Positions 48,058 to 57,859 are shown, counted from the first letter of the stretch. The stretch is DNA of 64,000 bases from Fidelibacterota bacterium (GCA_021734325.1 JAIPJF010000002.1:1-64000); one strand, 5' to 3'. Program-made: numbers and translations. Notes: a model not told the origin generated them from the sequence alone.

Positions 48058-49377
48058 GTGGAGCAATTTAAATACACTGTCACAACACTCGGAGGCAAGC
48101 AGGTTCAGGGTGTCCTCGAGGCCGCGAATAAGAAGGAAGCCAAAGCCGCGGCGATTGAGTTTGCTGCCAAAAGAAAACTTACTTTTCAGCGGATTGATCA
48201 AAAAGTTACCTTTTTATATAAAGCTCAAAAACCAGGTCAAGAGGTTACAAACGGTGAGCAGCAGGCTTTCTCAAAGGAAGAATTGCAGACAGCTCTGGAA
48301 CGTCTCGGTTTCCGGGTAATCAGTGTCAATAAAAAACTATTTGATTTTAAAGGCAAAGTTCCTTCCACTGAGGTCTCCAGTTGGATTCGATTGTGTGCCG
48401 ATCTGCTCAAGGAAAATCTACCCTACGATGAGATATTGAATTTGCTGGGTGAAGATACCCCCAACAAAAGACTCAAAGAAACAATCAAGCAGATTCAGCA
48501 AGATTTGAAAGAAGGTAAAGAGGGGAAAGAAGTTTTTGGCAAGCACGAGGAAGTTTTTGGCAAGTTTCCTGCCTATATGCTCGGCGTAGCATCCACCAGT
48601 GGGAATATGCGCAGCGTTTATGAGAGCACGGCAAAATTCATGGCACGTGATGATGAATTCAAACGAAATCTAAGGAAAACCCTGGTTTCTCCATTTGTAA
48701 CCTTAGGTGTTATTTTTCTCGTGGTAGCCTACTATGTAATGGTGATTTTTCCTGAGACAGCTTCCATGTTTGAAAAATTTGGCAAACCATTACCACCGAT
48801 GACTGCCAAAACAATGGCTTTTAGCAATTTCCTCTCAAATAATTGGATGATAATTGCGGCAATGATTCTCATCCCTGTTACTGCCCTGATCTTTTATATT
48901 AGGACTCCGAAGGGCAAGCTGTGGAAGGATAAGGTGATAATTAAAATACCTGTTATTGGCGAATTGATGCATAAGACCAGTATTGAAATATTTGCCAGGG
49001 TATTCCATTCGCTTTACAGCGGATCCGGGGAGAATATAGAAGTGATTCGTATCGCCTCAGAAGCTTGCCGGAATTCATATATTGCCCACCAGATGAATGA
49101 AGTTGGGATTCCTTTGATGCTTGGGGAAGGTAAAGGCATTGTTGAAGCCATGGAGGCCACAGGTGTGTTTCCCAAAACAGCGCTTTCTCGTTTTCGATCT
49201 GGGGCAGAATCAGGTGCATTGAGCAATAATGCCCTCCAACTGGCAAATTATTACGAGACAGAGACCGGCTATCGTATGGACCGGGTTGTGGGAGCAATAA
49301 ATGGAATGGTCACCATGGTCATTATGACTGTGATGATTGGTTTGACCGTTGTGTCTTCTGAAACCTCAGTCATGTAG
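48058..49377 (+). CDS. pilC: PilC/GspF-type inner-membrane platform protein
   Basis: A 439-residue protein started at GTG 48058 (AGGAG six bases upstream). An N-terminal basic, soluble region precedes GspF-type domains: hydrophobic segments near residues 212-232, 262-282 and 410-432, with 'GNMRSVYESTAKFM', 'KIPVIGELMHKTSIEIFARVFHSL' and 'SGALSNNALQLANYYETE' matching the family. It anchors the assembly ATPase at the inner membrane. It sits between pilin and pilB. Confidence 0.9.
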   Translation: MEQFKYTVTTLGGKQVQGVLEAANKKEAKAAAIEFAAKRKLTFQRIDQKVTFLYKAQKPGQEVTNGEQQAFSKEELQTALERLGFRVISVNKKLFDFKGKVPSTEVSSWIRLCADLLKENLPYDEILNLLGEDTPNKRLKETIKQIQQDLKEGKEGKEVFGKHEEVFGKFPAYMLGVASTSGNMRSVYESTAKFMARDDEFKRNLRKTLVSPFVTLGVIFLVVAYYVMVIFPETASMFEKFGKPLPPMTAKTMAFSNFLSNNWMIIAAMILIPVTALIFYIRTPKGKLWKDKVIIKIPVIGELMHKTSIEIFARVFHSLYSGSGENIEVIRIASEACRNSYIAHQMNEVGIPLMLGEGKGIVEAMEATGVFPKTALSRFRSGAESGALSNNALQLANYYETETGYRMDRVVGAINGMVTMVIMTVMIGLTVVSSETSVM

Positions 49378-49396
49378 GACTGGAAGGATTTATTAA

Positions 49397-51169
49397 ATGG
49401 CAAAAATTGGTGATATTCTTGTCGCAAAAGGGGTGATCTCTCAGGAGATCCTTGGACAAGCCCTGGAAATTCAAAAGAATGAACCACCGGGTCATCGCCG
49501 TCAGTTAGGAAAAATATTTTACGAGGATCTTGGAGTTGACCAACACTCTGTGCTTCACGAACTATCACAGATATTCGCAATAAAAGAAGTTGAAATCCAC
49601 CCGGAAGATCTCACGGATGAACAAGTTGAATTTATTGATGGTGTCTTCGATAGCCGGACTGATGAAGTTCGGGCATCTATGATACGTGCTAAAATGGTAC
49701 CTTTCCATGTCAGGGGGCAAGGGCGAGAAGCTGTCTTGACCATTATTGCTGCAGATCCGACCGATCCTGATGTTACCTCAATGGCTGAACAATTGCCTTT
49801 CGGCAATTTTGAGATTGTCTATAGCAAGGTTAATAACGTAGATGCCGTTCTTAATAAGGTGTTGTCCAGCCGGAACGACTTTCTCGGAATCTTGGATGAG
49901 ATTCAATATGACGAAGATAATCAGGTAGATGAAGAAGATGTTGACGAGGCGGCTCTCGATGCTGAGATCAACCAGAGTGCCCTTACTGCGCTTGTAGAGG
50001 GTGTTTTGGTCGAGGCGGTACGGCAAGATGTGAGTGATGTCCATATTGTTCCACAACCAGGGAATATTACCGATATTAATTTTCGGGTGGATGGAAAACT
50101 TGAAACCTGGCATTCCCAAAAAGGGGTGAAACCGGAAGCCATCTCTGCTGTGTTCAAGGATAAGACCAGAAACGTTGATCGCTTTGAACGAGATATGGCT
50201 CAGGATGGATTCATACAGAGAAAAATCGATGATTATCTGATTCGTTACCGTGTATCCATTATCCCAATTGTAGGCTCGGAGTTTGATCGCAAATTAGAGA
50301 GTATCGTTATCCGAATCCTGGACGACCGAAAAGTTATCACCGATTTAAACTTATTGGGCCTCCAGAGCAAAGCTCTGTCGGATTTTAAGAAAGCAATCAA
50401 TAAGCCTTCAGGAATTGTGATCGTCACTGGTCCCACCGGTAGTGGGAAAAGTACTACACTGGTGGCTGCCCTGCATGCAGTCATCACACCTGAGAAATGT
50501 GTGCTTACCGTTGAGGACCCAGTTGAATACCTTATACGCGGTTCTCGGCAATTGAAGATCAGTGACAAAATGGGATTTGAAGCTGCAATTCGAGCCATCC
50601 TGAGACACGATCCCGATATTGTACTGGTTGGTGAAATTCGCGATCTAAAGACGGCAGAAACTGCAATCAAGCTTGCCAATACTGGTCACCTGACTTTTTC
50701 GACCTTGCACACAAATGATGCACCAAGCGCAGTATCCCGTTTGTATAAAATGGGTATTGAACCATTCCTGATTGCTTCTTCAGTGAGTTTGATCATGGCT
50801 CAGCGACTGATCCGACGCTTGTGTAAAGTATGTAAAAGACCCCTCCCTGAATCTGAATATCATACTGCGCTGCAGTTTGGATTCACAGAGGAGGACCTGA
50901 AAACTCATACCATTTATGAACCTGTGGGTTGTGATAAGTGTCGCAACGGCTATAAGGGGCGTTCGGCAGTAATGGAGTCACTCTACTTTACACCTGAGAT
51001 ACGGAAGCTTATCGTTGCTTCGGGTGAGCAGGTCGATGAGGAAGCAATTCGAGAGGAAGCAGTAAAAAATGGCATGCTCACCTTAAGAATGTCCGGAATG
51101 GAAAGAATCAAAGAAGGTGTTACCTCAATTGAGGAAGTCCTCGCTGTGACCGTTGAGGATGGAGGCTAG
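49397..51169 (+). CDS. pilB: PilB/GspE-type assembly ATPase
   Basis: A 590-residue hexameric secretion ATPase. The N-terminal GspE_N/MshEN-like region ('IGDILVAKGVISQEILGQAL') is followed by an acidic linker with a DEEDVDEAALD stretch. Walker A is GPTGSGKSTT (residues 345-354), the Asp box TVEDPVEYL, Walker B DPDIVLVGEIRD (from residue 405), and a tetracysteine Zn site lies at Cys476, Cys479, Cys512 and Cys515. All catalytic motifs are intact, so it should power pilus or pseudopilus assembly. Confidence 0.93.
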   Translation: MAKIGDILVAKGVISQEILGQALEIQKNEPPGHRRQLGKIFYEDLGVDQHSVLHELSQIFAIKEVEIHPEDLTDEQVEFIDGVFDSRTDEVRASMIRAKMVPFHVRGQGREAVLTIIAADPTDPDVTSMAEQLPFGNFEIVYSKVNNVDAVLNKVLSSRNDFLGILDEIQYDEDNQVDEEDVDEAALDAEINQSALTALVEGVLVEAVRQDVSDVHIVPQPGNITDINFRVDGKLETWHSQKGVKPEAISAVFKDKTRNVDRFERDMAQDGFIQRKIDDYLIRYRVSIIPIVGSEFDRKLESIVIRILDDRKVITDLNLLGLQSKALSDFKKAINKPSGIVIVTGPTGSGKSTTLVAALHAVITPEKCVLTVEDPVEYLIRGSRQLKISDKMGFEAAIRAILRHDPDIVLVGEIRDLKTAETAIKLANTGHLTFSTLHTNDAPSAVSRLYKMGIEPFLIASSVSLIMAQRLIRRLCKVCKRPLPESEYHTALQFGFTEEDLKTHTIYEPVGCDKCRNGYKGRSAVMESLYFTPEIRKLIVASGEQVDEEAIREEAVKNGMLTLRMSGMERIKEGVTSIEEVLAVTVEDGG

Positions 51170-51174
51170 CCCGC

Positions 51175-51666
51175 ATGGGTCGCGCTGAAATGATTATTCT
51201 TATTGGGGCGATTGCCATCCTTGGCAGATATTCACTGACAGTGAATGATGCCTTAGCGGGGAATGAGATCCATATTCTCCAAAGCGAATATGAATTGAAT
51301 GCTGTTTCCATTGTCGAAGGCGTATTCAGGCAGGCCTGGTTGAAGTCATTTGATGAAAATACCGTCACAGGGAATCCTGACTCCATTCCAGGATCGTTTA
51401 CCGGTGCCAGTGCTCTAGGTACAGAATCTGGAGAATCATATCCCAATTTCGATGACATCGATGATTTTAATGACCTCACAATAGAAGGGGAAGCGACAAA
51501 CGGCATGACTTACTCTATGAAAATAAGCGTAGGTTATGTAGATGTTTCTGACAAAGAAACCTTTCTGGCTACTCGCTCAAGCTTAAAAAGGATGAATGTG
51601 ACCCTGAGCAGTGATTATATGAGAAACGATATCACCTTTAGCCGTATCTATCCGTACTGGAAATAA
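51175..51666 (+). CDS. Pilin-like minor subunit
   Basis: A 163-residue protein starting MGRAEMIILIGAIAIL: Met-Gly, three residues, a hydrophobic stretch, then a long acidic globular domain with GESYPNFDDIDDFNDL. The same minimal MG- start occurs in three other proteins of this locus. It follows pilB by five bases. It is probably a minor pilin, but recognisable family motifs are absent. Confidence 0.55.
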   Translation: MGRAEMIILIGAIAILGRYSLTVNDALAGNEIHILQSEYELNAVSIVEGVFRQAWLKSFDENTVTGNPDSIPGSFTGASALGTESGESYPNFDDIDDFNDLTIEGEATNGMTYSMKISVGYVDVSDKETFLATRSSLKRMNVTLSSDYMRNDITFSRIYPYWK

Positions 51667-51672
51667 TGAACC

Positions 51673-52230
51673 ATGGGTGATATACAACTAGCCGGTTCCT
51701 TCCTGATAGGTGGGATGGTACTATTAACAATTCTGAGTATGAATGTTGAAATTCTTGAAACCTCCAGTATCAATACACTTGGGTCAATGGCTCAGGAGAA
51801 TATGATGGAAATTGCATCTATTCTGGATTACGATTTCAAGAAAATTGGGCATGGGGTGCCTCGAACTAATTCTGCCCTCCTAGCAATTACAGATTCGACC
51901 ATTTCTTTTCTGTCTGACATAGATCAGGATGATGTAATTGATACTGTCGCATATCGGGTGGGCTCAGCAGCGGAAACCAGCAGTACTGATAATCCAGATG
52001 ATAGATATCTTTATCGCAGTGTGAATGGTGCAGAATACGATGTAGCCTTGGGGATTACATCCTGGGAAATGGATTATTTTAATGAAAATATGGTACCAAC
52101 AAGTTCGATCGATAGTGTAAGGGTCATTCAAATATCACTAGAGGTTGGAACCATGTTCGGTTATAATGAAAATTATGGCAGAGCATCCTGGTCCAGTCAG
52201 TTTGCACCAAAAAATCTAGGAGTATTTTAA
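51673..52230 (+). CDS. GspJ/PilW-like minor pilin
   Basis: A 185-residue protein beginning MGDIQLAGSFLIGGMVLLTI. The segment 'DTVAYRVGSAAETSSTDNPD' with 'RYLYRSVNGAEYDVALGITSWEM' is reminiscent of GspJ/PilW minor (pseudo)pilins, which cap the fibre tip. Its stop overlaps the next start (TAATG). Its N-terminus has the locus-specific Met-Gly start and no Glu5. Confidence 0.55.
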   Translation: MGDIQLAGSFLIGGMVLLTILSMNVEILETSSINTLGSMAQENMMEIASILDYDFKKIGHGVPRTNSALLAITDSTISFLSDIDQDDVIDTVAYRVGSAAETSSTDNPDDRYLYRSVNGAEYDVALGITSWEMDYFNENMVPTSSIDSVRVIQISLEVGTMFGYNENYGRASWSSQFAPKNLGVF

Positions 52231-52769
52231 TGAGCGAAATCGGTCAAGTGTCTAAAAATGACAAAGAATTTGACCATACGATAAATGGTCCGATAGCCGT
52301 AAAAAAGGAATCGACTGGCACGATGATTCATTTTAAGGAACCGCCCATTCTGATGGCTCACTTCCCTGCCACCTTAGTAGAAAAATTCATTCGTCTGGGT
52401 TATGAGGAAAAATACAATTCCCATATCGATATCCTCCGAAAGGGTCAAATTGGCCGAGACATGTTTCTTATTTGTCAAGGTAGAATCTCTGTTTGGAAAC
52501 AAAATATTTTGCTTGGTGAGCTCGTAAAGGGTGATGTCTTTGGTGAATTGGTCATGTTTCGTGACCACTATCGAATAGCTACAGTTAAAACTGAAGAACC
52601 TACCTTGGTCTTAAGATACAACAGACAATGCCTTTTGGATTTCTTTTCACGTCAGGATCCAAGGTATTTTAATATCTATACAATGAATATCATTGAAATT
52701 CTTCGGCGCAAGCTGATTGCCACCAATGAGCGTGTAGTAAAACTTGAAGAGCAGCTTATACAACAGTAA
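52230..52769 (+). CDS. Cyclic-nucleotide-binding-domain protein of the pilus operon
   Basis: A 179-residue soluble protein with one cNMP-binding fold: 'LRKGQIGRDMFLICQGRISVW', 'LGELVKGDVFGELVMFRDHYRIATVK' and an RYN strand. The phosphate-binding cassette reads GDVFGELVMFRDHYRIAT; the Arg-Thr/Ser-Ala core of true cAMP sites (RTA/RSA) appears as RIAT, so ligand binding is uncertain. The C-terminal 40 residues are a coiled coil without a helix-turn-helix, so it is not a CRP-like regulator. Placed between pilins and the pilT-like gene, it may regulate the motors. Confidence 0.65.
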   Translation: MSEIGQVSKNDKEFDHTINGPIAVKKESTGTMIHFKEPPILMAHFPATLVEKFIRLGYEEKYNSHIDILRKGQIGRDMFLICQGRISVWKQNILLGELVKGDVFGELVMFRDHYRIATVKTEEPTLVLRYNRQCLLDFFSRQDPRYFNIYTMNIIEILRRKLIATNERVVKLEEQLIQQ

Positions 52770-52801
52770 ATTTGACATTGTTTTAAAATGGAGTTGGAGC
52801 T

Positions 52802-54037
52802 ATGGATCAAAGTCTGATTGATAATGTGCATCATCTATTAAGCCCTATTGTCAATAAAATTCCGGATACACTTTTCGGGATAGAGCGACAGCAGTACATG
52901 AGTGGACAAATCACAGAATTGACCGATGCGGACCGTAATACGCTCAGATCATTTCTAAATAGTCTGCTTGCCCGAATGAAGGAGAATGATGCTTCTGATA
53001 TTGATATGGGTTCTGCTGGATGTCGAGGAAAAATCTGGTATAGAGCACAGGGAGAGAAAAACCCTGATTCACAAATGGGGGAATATACCGACACTGAAAT
53101 GGATTTGATCCTACTGAATATTCTGATGGACCAACAACGTGAAGCGCTGATCAAAGATCGGAATATGGATTTTTCATATTCGATGGAGCTCAACGGAAAG
53201 CCTGTTCGTTTGCGTGGGGACATGTATTTTGATCTGGGTCATCTTGGTCTCAATATGCGTATGATTGGTGACGAGATCCGCCCATTTTCAAGCCTGGGTC
53301 TGCACCCTGAGATCGCCAAAGCGTGCAGCCTGAAACATACGAAAAAAGGATTGGTTTTGGTGACTGGTATCACGGGTTCCGGCAAGAGTTCAACCTTGGA
53401 TGCTATCATAGATGCGAACAATCAGACAAGCAATGCCCATATTGTTATTATCGGTAGCCCTATCGAACAAGTTCACAAACCCAAAGGCTGTCTCATTCGT
53501 CACCGGGAAGTTGGCGCAGATGTCCATTCCTTTAAAGAGGGAGCAATCCAGGCTTTGAGACAGGATCCAGACATTATTGTGATCGGTGAGATGCGTGACC
53601 CTGAGACCATCATCACGGCTCTTGAGGTTACTGATAGTGGCCATAAGGTTTTTTCGACACTTCATACATCCTCAACAGTGGAAAGCGTTGACCGTATCAT
53701 TGGTGAGGTACCAGCCGATGAACAAAATCGAGTCAGGGAACGTCTCGCTGATGTGTTGAGTGTGGTTATTTCGCAAAAATTACCTCGCACCCTGGACGGA
53801 AAACGTTGTTTGGCGAAAGAAGTCTTGTTAATGACTCCCCCCATCCGTGCAGCGATCAAGAATAACAATCTGGATGAGATCTATCAGATGCTGCAGCAAT
53901 CAAGTGCTCTGGGTATGGTGACGCTGGAGCAGGATTTGAAGCGACTTTTTGAAGAAAAGAAGATTTCATATGAAGAGGCCCTGGCGAATGCCAACAACAA
54001 AAAACGATTCAAAGAGATTGTAAAGGTGAACGCCTAG
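52802..54037 (+). CDS. PilT-like pilus ATPase with altered Asp box
   Basis: A 411-residue GspE-superfamily ATPase. Walker A is GITGSGKSST (from residue 189), Walker B DPDIIVIGEMRD (from 255), and 'STLHTSS' is the His-box. The Asp box reads IIGSPIEQVH (Gly218-Ser219), whereas PilT proteins have xxEDPIExVH; the second Glu (Glu222 here, the general-base position in PilT) is kept. There is no Zn tetracysteine, as in PilT. It is probably a retraction motor or a PilU-like accessory. Confidence 0.8.
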   Translation: MDQSLIDNVHHLLSPIVNKIPDTLFGIERQQYMSGQITELTDADRNTLRSFLNSLLARMKENDASDIDMGSAGCRGKIWYRAQGEKNPDSQMGEYTDTEMDLILLNILMDQQREALIKDRNMDFSYSMELNGKPVRLRGDMYFDLGHLGLNMRMIGDEIRPFSSLGLHPEIAKACSLKHTKKGLVLVTGITGSGKSSTLDAIIDANNQTSNAHIVIIGSPIEQVHKPKGCLIRHREVGADVHSFKEGAIQALRQDPDIIVIGEMRDPETIITALEVTDSGHKVFSTLHTSSTVESVDRIIGEVPADEQNRVRERLADVLSVVISQKLPRTLDGKRCLAKEVLLMTPPIRAAIKNNNLDEIYQMLQQSSALGMVTLEQDLKRLFEEKKISYEEALANANNKKRFKEIVKVNA

Positions 54038-54047
54038 TCAGCAATTC

Positions 54048-56594
54048 ATGTCCGTTCCTAAGCGCATATTAAGTCTTTATCAGGATGGTGTCGAGCTAAA
54101 GACACTGCTGGCTTCTATTGTGAAAGGCAAGATCCAGATTGAAGCTATGGATCATGCAACGCTTGTCACTCCCTTCCATCATCAAGCTGGGGAAGAACCA
54201 GACCTGGGCTCAGATGGAACCCCCCTTGAATCCACGGAGGATGTCTTTGGCTTTAACGATGCAAGCTCTCCCATGGTGGATAACATGGAAGAGAGTGAGT
54301 CAGTATCAGCTGACGAAGCCTCTGGAACCATGGTTGAATCCTCATCCGAAGAGCAGTTTGAGGAGGAGGAAACCAATGAGGATATTCTTCATAGTCTGCT
54401 CACTCGGGTGCCAGCCAAAAAATATGCCCACGCGATCAATTTACCCCGTTCCATAGTGCATACTCTCCATCTTCGAGAAGATTACTCGCAGGTGAAACCA
54501 AAGGAACGCAACAAGAGTATATTTAACGAAATTGTAGAGCGCTTGAATGATACTGTAATACCGAAGGATCACTACGCGTGCCTTTTTACTCCCAAAGGTG
54601 ATGCCTATGCCTTTGTCTATAAATCTGACATTCCAATCATTCAGGCCTTTGATGATATTCAAAGTCACCTGAAGGTAAAACCCCGATTTGTCTCCATTCT
54701 TCCCGATGAAATTGCCTTGGCGAATCTTCTCCGCTATAACTATAACATAGGAGAAGATGAGACCGTTGCTCTGATCAATATTGAAGATGTTCAAAGCACA
54801 TTTATCATTACCCAAGGTGATGAGGTCCTTCATTTTTCGCAGAGTATCAGAGAGAACCTTCACTCTCCAACTCTATTGAATGCAATATCAGGACGTTTAC
54901 TTTATGACCAGGATTTGGGTCATTATCCTGATATAACGCGTATCATTCTGACCGGAGAAGCGCGCCAGATTGATGCGAAAGCATTTTTTATTCAGGAGAA
55001 CCCAGGTCTTCCCGTTCAAAATTTCGTGTTAAACCCGGATAAATTCAACATCCCTGATGAGTTTGATGCAACCTTTACCGACTATGCAGTGCCCCTTGGT
55101 TTGGCGATTCATGCTCTCTTCCCAAAGGATAATGATACAATCGATGTGAATTTGATTCCAGACTATATTGTTCGCAGGCAAAAAACATTTAAGCTGGCTT
55201 GGCATGGTCTTTTGCTGTTGATAATGATATTCTTGGTCCCCCTGGGCATTAATTATCAATATATGGAAAAAGTTGCCGACCAACGGGAAGCAGTGCAAAA
55301 AATTTCCAGTCTCGAGAAATCAATCAATGACATTGAATGGGTTACCTACATGGTTGACAGCCTTTCCCTGGCCTATTCGACCGTTCAGGAAGAGCTGAAA
55401 AACTTGAATGCTTTATCAGAAGGGACATTGCGCTGGAGCGATACATTTGAACATTTGCTCACTGCACTTGAGGAAGTTAACGGGGTATGGTTTTCAGACC
55501 TGCAATCAATGGACAAGGGGATTGAGCTTGTAGGCTATAGTCTCTATAGAAACAGGATTCCCCGTTTGATCGAATATTTTGAAGAAGCAGAGATCTCAAG
55601 TGTGGTTCCCGTTGATGTGCGCGGTAAAACCGTGTATCGTTTCTCTTTGTCTATTAATTCGATTACAAGTGATAGCTCAGCTTTTCATCCTCAGGTGATT
55701 TCACCTCCGTCAATGCCCATTCAAAGCCTGGAGAGTGCAGCTTCGATCACAATTATTGATGAAGCTGAGGAATCACTAGCTCCATCTGATGAGGAAATGG
55801 GAACCCAGATCATCCCTGATTCAGATCCTGGTACGCAGGATACGATTACGCCCAATGAGGATTTTGAGCAACTATCTGATAGCCTTTTGCCAAAAGAGGT
55901 TTTTGATGACCTCATGCCCCTGACGGATGATATCTCCAGATTAGCGGACTCTTTAAATTCATCTCCCGATACCTCTGGAGAAATGTTGTCCATTCCGACT
56001 CAGGATTCGTTTTCGGAGAATGATCAACTAAAAGGCAAGGGAACAATTGTTACGGCATTAAAGGTTCATCGAGTAAAACGGGGTGAAACCCTAAAAATTA
56101 TAGCTAAAAATATTCTAGGTGAGGAAGCTCGTTGGTCTGAAATATATAACCTCAATAAAGATATTTTGAAGAGCCCCAATCGACTTGCAATCGGACAGTC
56201 TCTCATTGTTCTCCAGGATGAGGAAGGTCAGACAGAAATTACGCATAGAGTGAAATCTGGCGACAATTTGAAAAGCCTGGCAGAACTTTACTATGGTGAC
56301 AGTGAACGCTGGGCATCTCTGTATAAATTAAACAAGAAGAACATTTCAAACCCCAATCGGATTTTCCCCGGTCAAGTCCTGACAATTATGACTGTCGACC
56401 AGCGATACGATTTCCCCATCCAGGTGCATACCATCAAGGCGGGAGAATCTTTGAAAAAGATCGCATTGAAATATCTCGGAGACGAAGAACGCTGGGAAGA
56501 GATATACAAAATGAATCAAAAGAAAATTCGCCAACCCAACCGAATTTATCCAGGTCAGCGGATAAAGGTCCGAAATGAAACAGGAGTTAAATAG
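54048..56594 (+). CDS. PilM-PilN-LysM fusion protein
   Basis: An 848-residue protein. Residues 1 to about 375 hold a PilM-like actin fold interrupted by an acidic linker (about 60-115). A PilN-like part begins 'DVNLIPDYIVRRQKTFKLAW', followed by one membrane helix (about 383-403), a coiled coil and a PilN-like alpha-beta domain (about 470-545). A Ser/Asp-rich linker then leads to three LysM domains (about 672-721, 733-780 and 793-841). PilM is normally cytoplasmic and PilN a separate membrane protein; here they are one chain with a periplasmic peptidoglycan-binding tail. The order around it (motor before, PilO/P and secretin after) is that of pilMNOPQ. Confidence 0.75.
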   Translation: MSVPKRILSLYQDGVELKTLLASIVKGKIQIEAMDHATLVTPFHHQAGEEPDLGSDGTPLESTEDVFGFNDASSPMVDNMEESESVSADEASGTMVESSSEEQFEEEETNEDILHSLLTRVPAKKYAHAINLPRSIVHTLHLREDYSQVKPKERNKSIFNEIVERLNDTVIPKDHYACLFTPKGDAYAFVYKSDIPIIQAFDDIQSHLKVKPRFVSILPDEIALANLLRYNYNIGEDETVALINIEDVQSTFIITQGDEVLHFSQSIRENLHSPTLLNAISGRLLYDQDLGHYPDITRIILTGEARQIDAKAFFIQENPGLPVQNFVLNPDKFNIPDEFDATFTDYAVPLGLAIHALFPKDNDTIDVNLIPDYIVRRQKTFKLAWHGLLLLIMIFLVPLGINYQYMEKVADQREAVQKISSLEKSINDIEWVTYMVDSLSLAYSTVQEELKNLNALSEGTLRWSDTFEHLLTALEEVNGVWFSDLQSMDKGIELVGYSLYRNRIPRLIEYFEEAEISSVVPVDVRGKTVYRFSLSINSITSDSSAFHPQVISPPSMPIQSLESAASITIIDEAEESLAPSDEEMGTQIIPDSDPGTQDTITPNEDFEQLSDSLLPKEVFDDLMPLTDDISRLADSLNSSPDTSGEMLSIPTQDSFSENDQLKGKGTIVTALKVHRVKRGETLKIIAKNILGEEARWSEIYNLNKDILKSPNRLAIGQSLIVLQDEEGQTEITHRVKSGDNLKSLAELYYGDSERWASLYKLNKKNISNPNRIFPGQVLTIMTVDQRYDFPIQVHTIKAGESLKKIALKYLGDEERWEEIYKMNQKKIRQPNRIYPGQRIKVRNETGVK

Positions 56595-56619
56595 CTAGTT
56601 ACAACAGGCGAGAAAGATC

Positions 56620-57858
56620 ATGTCATACTCTGTTAGAAACTCAATCATATTGGCACTAATCCTGATCTTGTTCGGTGGGGGTGGCTACCTGTGGCTACAT
56701 CTCAAGTTTAGCCCCAAAACAGGTAGTTTGATTGAGCAGCTTGATGAGAAGGAAAAAACACTGGCTGAACTTGAAAAAGCCACATCAGACTATGAATATC
56801 TTCGTGAGGAGCTATATAAAGTATCTACCCAATATGAGTATTTCCCCAAACTATTGCCACCTGAGAGCGCAATTCAGGGCACATATCGATATTTGGACAA
56901 ACTGTCAACAGGGCGGGCTTCATTCAACTATGATTTCAAGTTCTCGGGAGTCAAGCGGGAAAACGGGGCGATAAGAGCGAGTTATTTTTTATCAGGAGAA
57001 GGTAAGTTTGCGAATATAGCCAATTTTATCTTCCGGTTGGAAAACGGAAAACCCATTTACAAAATCGACAATGTCAGTTTTAAAAAGAAGCCAAGCAAAG
57101 GTAAGGACATCTCAGATGATGTAACCGTATCCATGCAGATTACTGGAATTTTCAGTGACAATAAGGATCAAACAGATACAGAAGTATCCACGATGTTTGA
57201 AAAGGCACTCATATTCCCCGGCATGCGTTTGAAAATATTACAGGAAACAGAACACACAGAAATGCAATACCATAAGGTTCAATCCGGGGAAACTTTGAAG
57301 AAGATCGCCCAGAAGTATTTCGGAAGTACAAAAAATTGGCGCGATATTTATGAGTTGAACAGATTCAGTCTGAAAAGTCCTCACATGATTTACGTCGGTC
57401 AAAGTTTAAAAATTCGAGAGAAAAAAGTTGATGATTATTTCATGATTCATGAAGTACAGCCAGGTGAGACACTTCGTTCTCTTGCAGAGAAATATTTCGG
57501 GAATGAAAATGCATGGAGAGATATTTATAGATGGAATCAGGATCGGATAGAGAACCAGATTCCAGATGATATTTTGACCAATTACGATCCGTTTCAACCG
57601 CTCATCCTCTCGCAGCTGCCACCTAATGTTGATGGGTTACTTAATGTGGATCAGGCAAAACTTGTTGCCCTCACAAATAAATCGGCCTTTATATTAGATC
57701 AAAAGGGCGTTATGCAAGAGATGAAGGTTGGTAGCAAGGTCTACTTGGGATATCTGTCGAAGATAGATTTGAACAGAGGCAGAGTGATGTTTGAACTAAA
57801 CAAAGGTGGTATTTATTCAACAGCTGTCTTGGATCTTGCTGCCGATGGAAGGAATTGA
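56620..57858 (+). CDS. PilO-LysM-PilP fusion protein
   Basis: A 412-residue protein: an N-terminal membrane helix (about 7-27), a coiled coil (34-70), a PilO-like alpha-beta domain (about 75-190), LysM 1 (217-267), LysM 2 (277-313, slightly degraded) and a C-terminal PilP-like beta domain (about 330-405, 'LVALTNKSAFILDQKGVMQEM', 'GSKVYLGYL', 'RVMFELNKGG'). PilP is normally a separate lipoprotein that contacts the secretin; here it is tethered through PilO. The domain assignment comes from gene order and short motif likeness. Confidence 0.7.
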   Translation: MSYSVRNSIILALILILFGGGGYLWLHLKFSPKTGSLIEQLDEKEKTLAELEKATSDYEYLREELYKVSTQYEYFPKLLPPESAIQGTYRYLDKLSTGRASFNYDFKFSGVKRENGAIRASYFLSGEGKFANIANFIFRLENGKPIYKIDNVSFKKKPSKGKDISDDVTVSMQITGIFSDNKDQTDTEVSTMFEKALIFPGMRLKILQETEHTEMQYHKVQSGETLKKIAQKYFGSTKNWRDIYELNRFSLKSPHMIYVGQSLKIREKKVDDYFMIHEVQPGETLRSLAEKYFGNENAWRDIYRWNQDRIENQIPDDILTNYDPFQPLILSQLPPNVDGLLNVDQAKLVALTNKSAFILDQKGVMQEMKVGSKVYLGYLSKIDLNRGRVMFELNKGGIYSTAVLDLAADGRN

Positions 57859-57859
57859 T

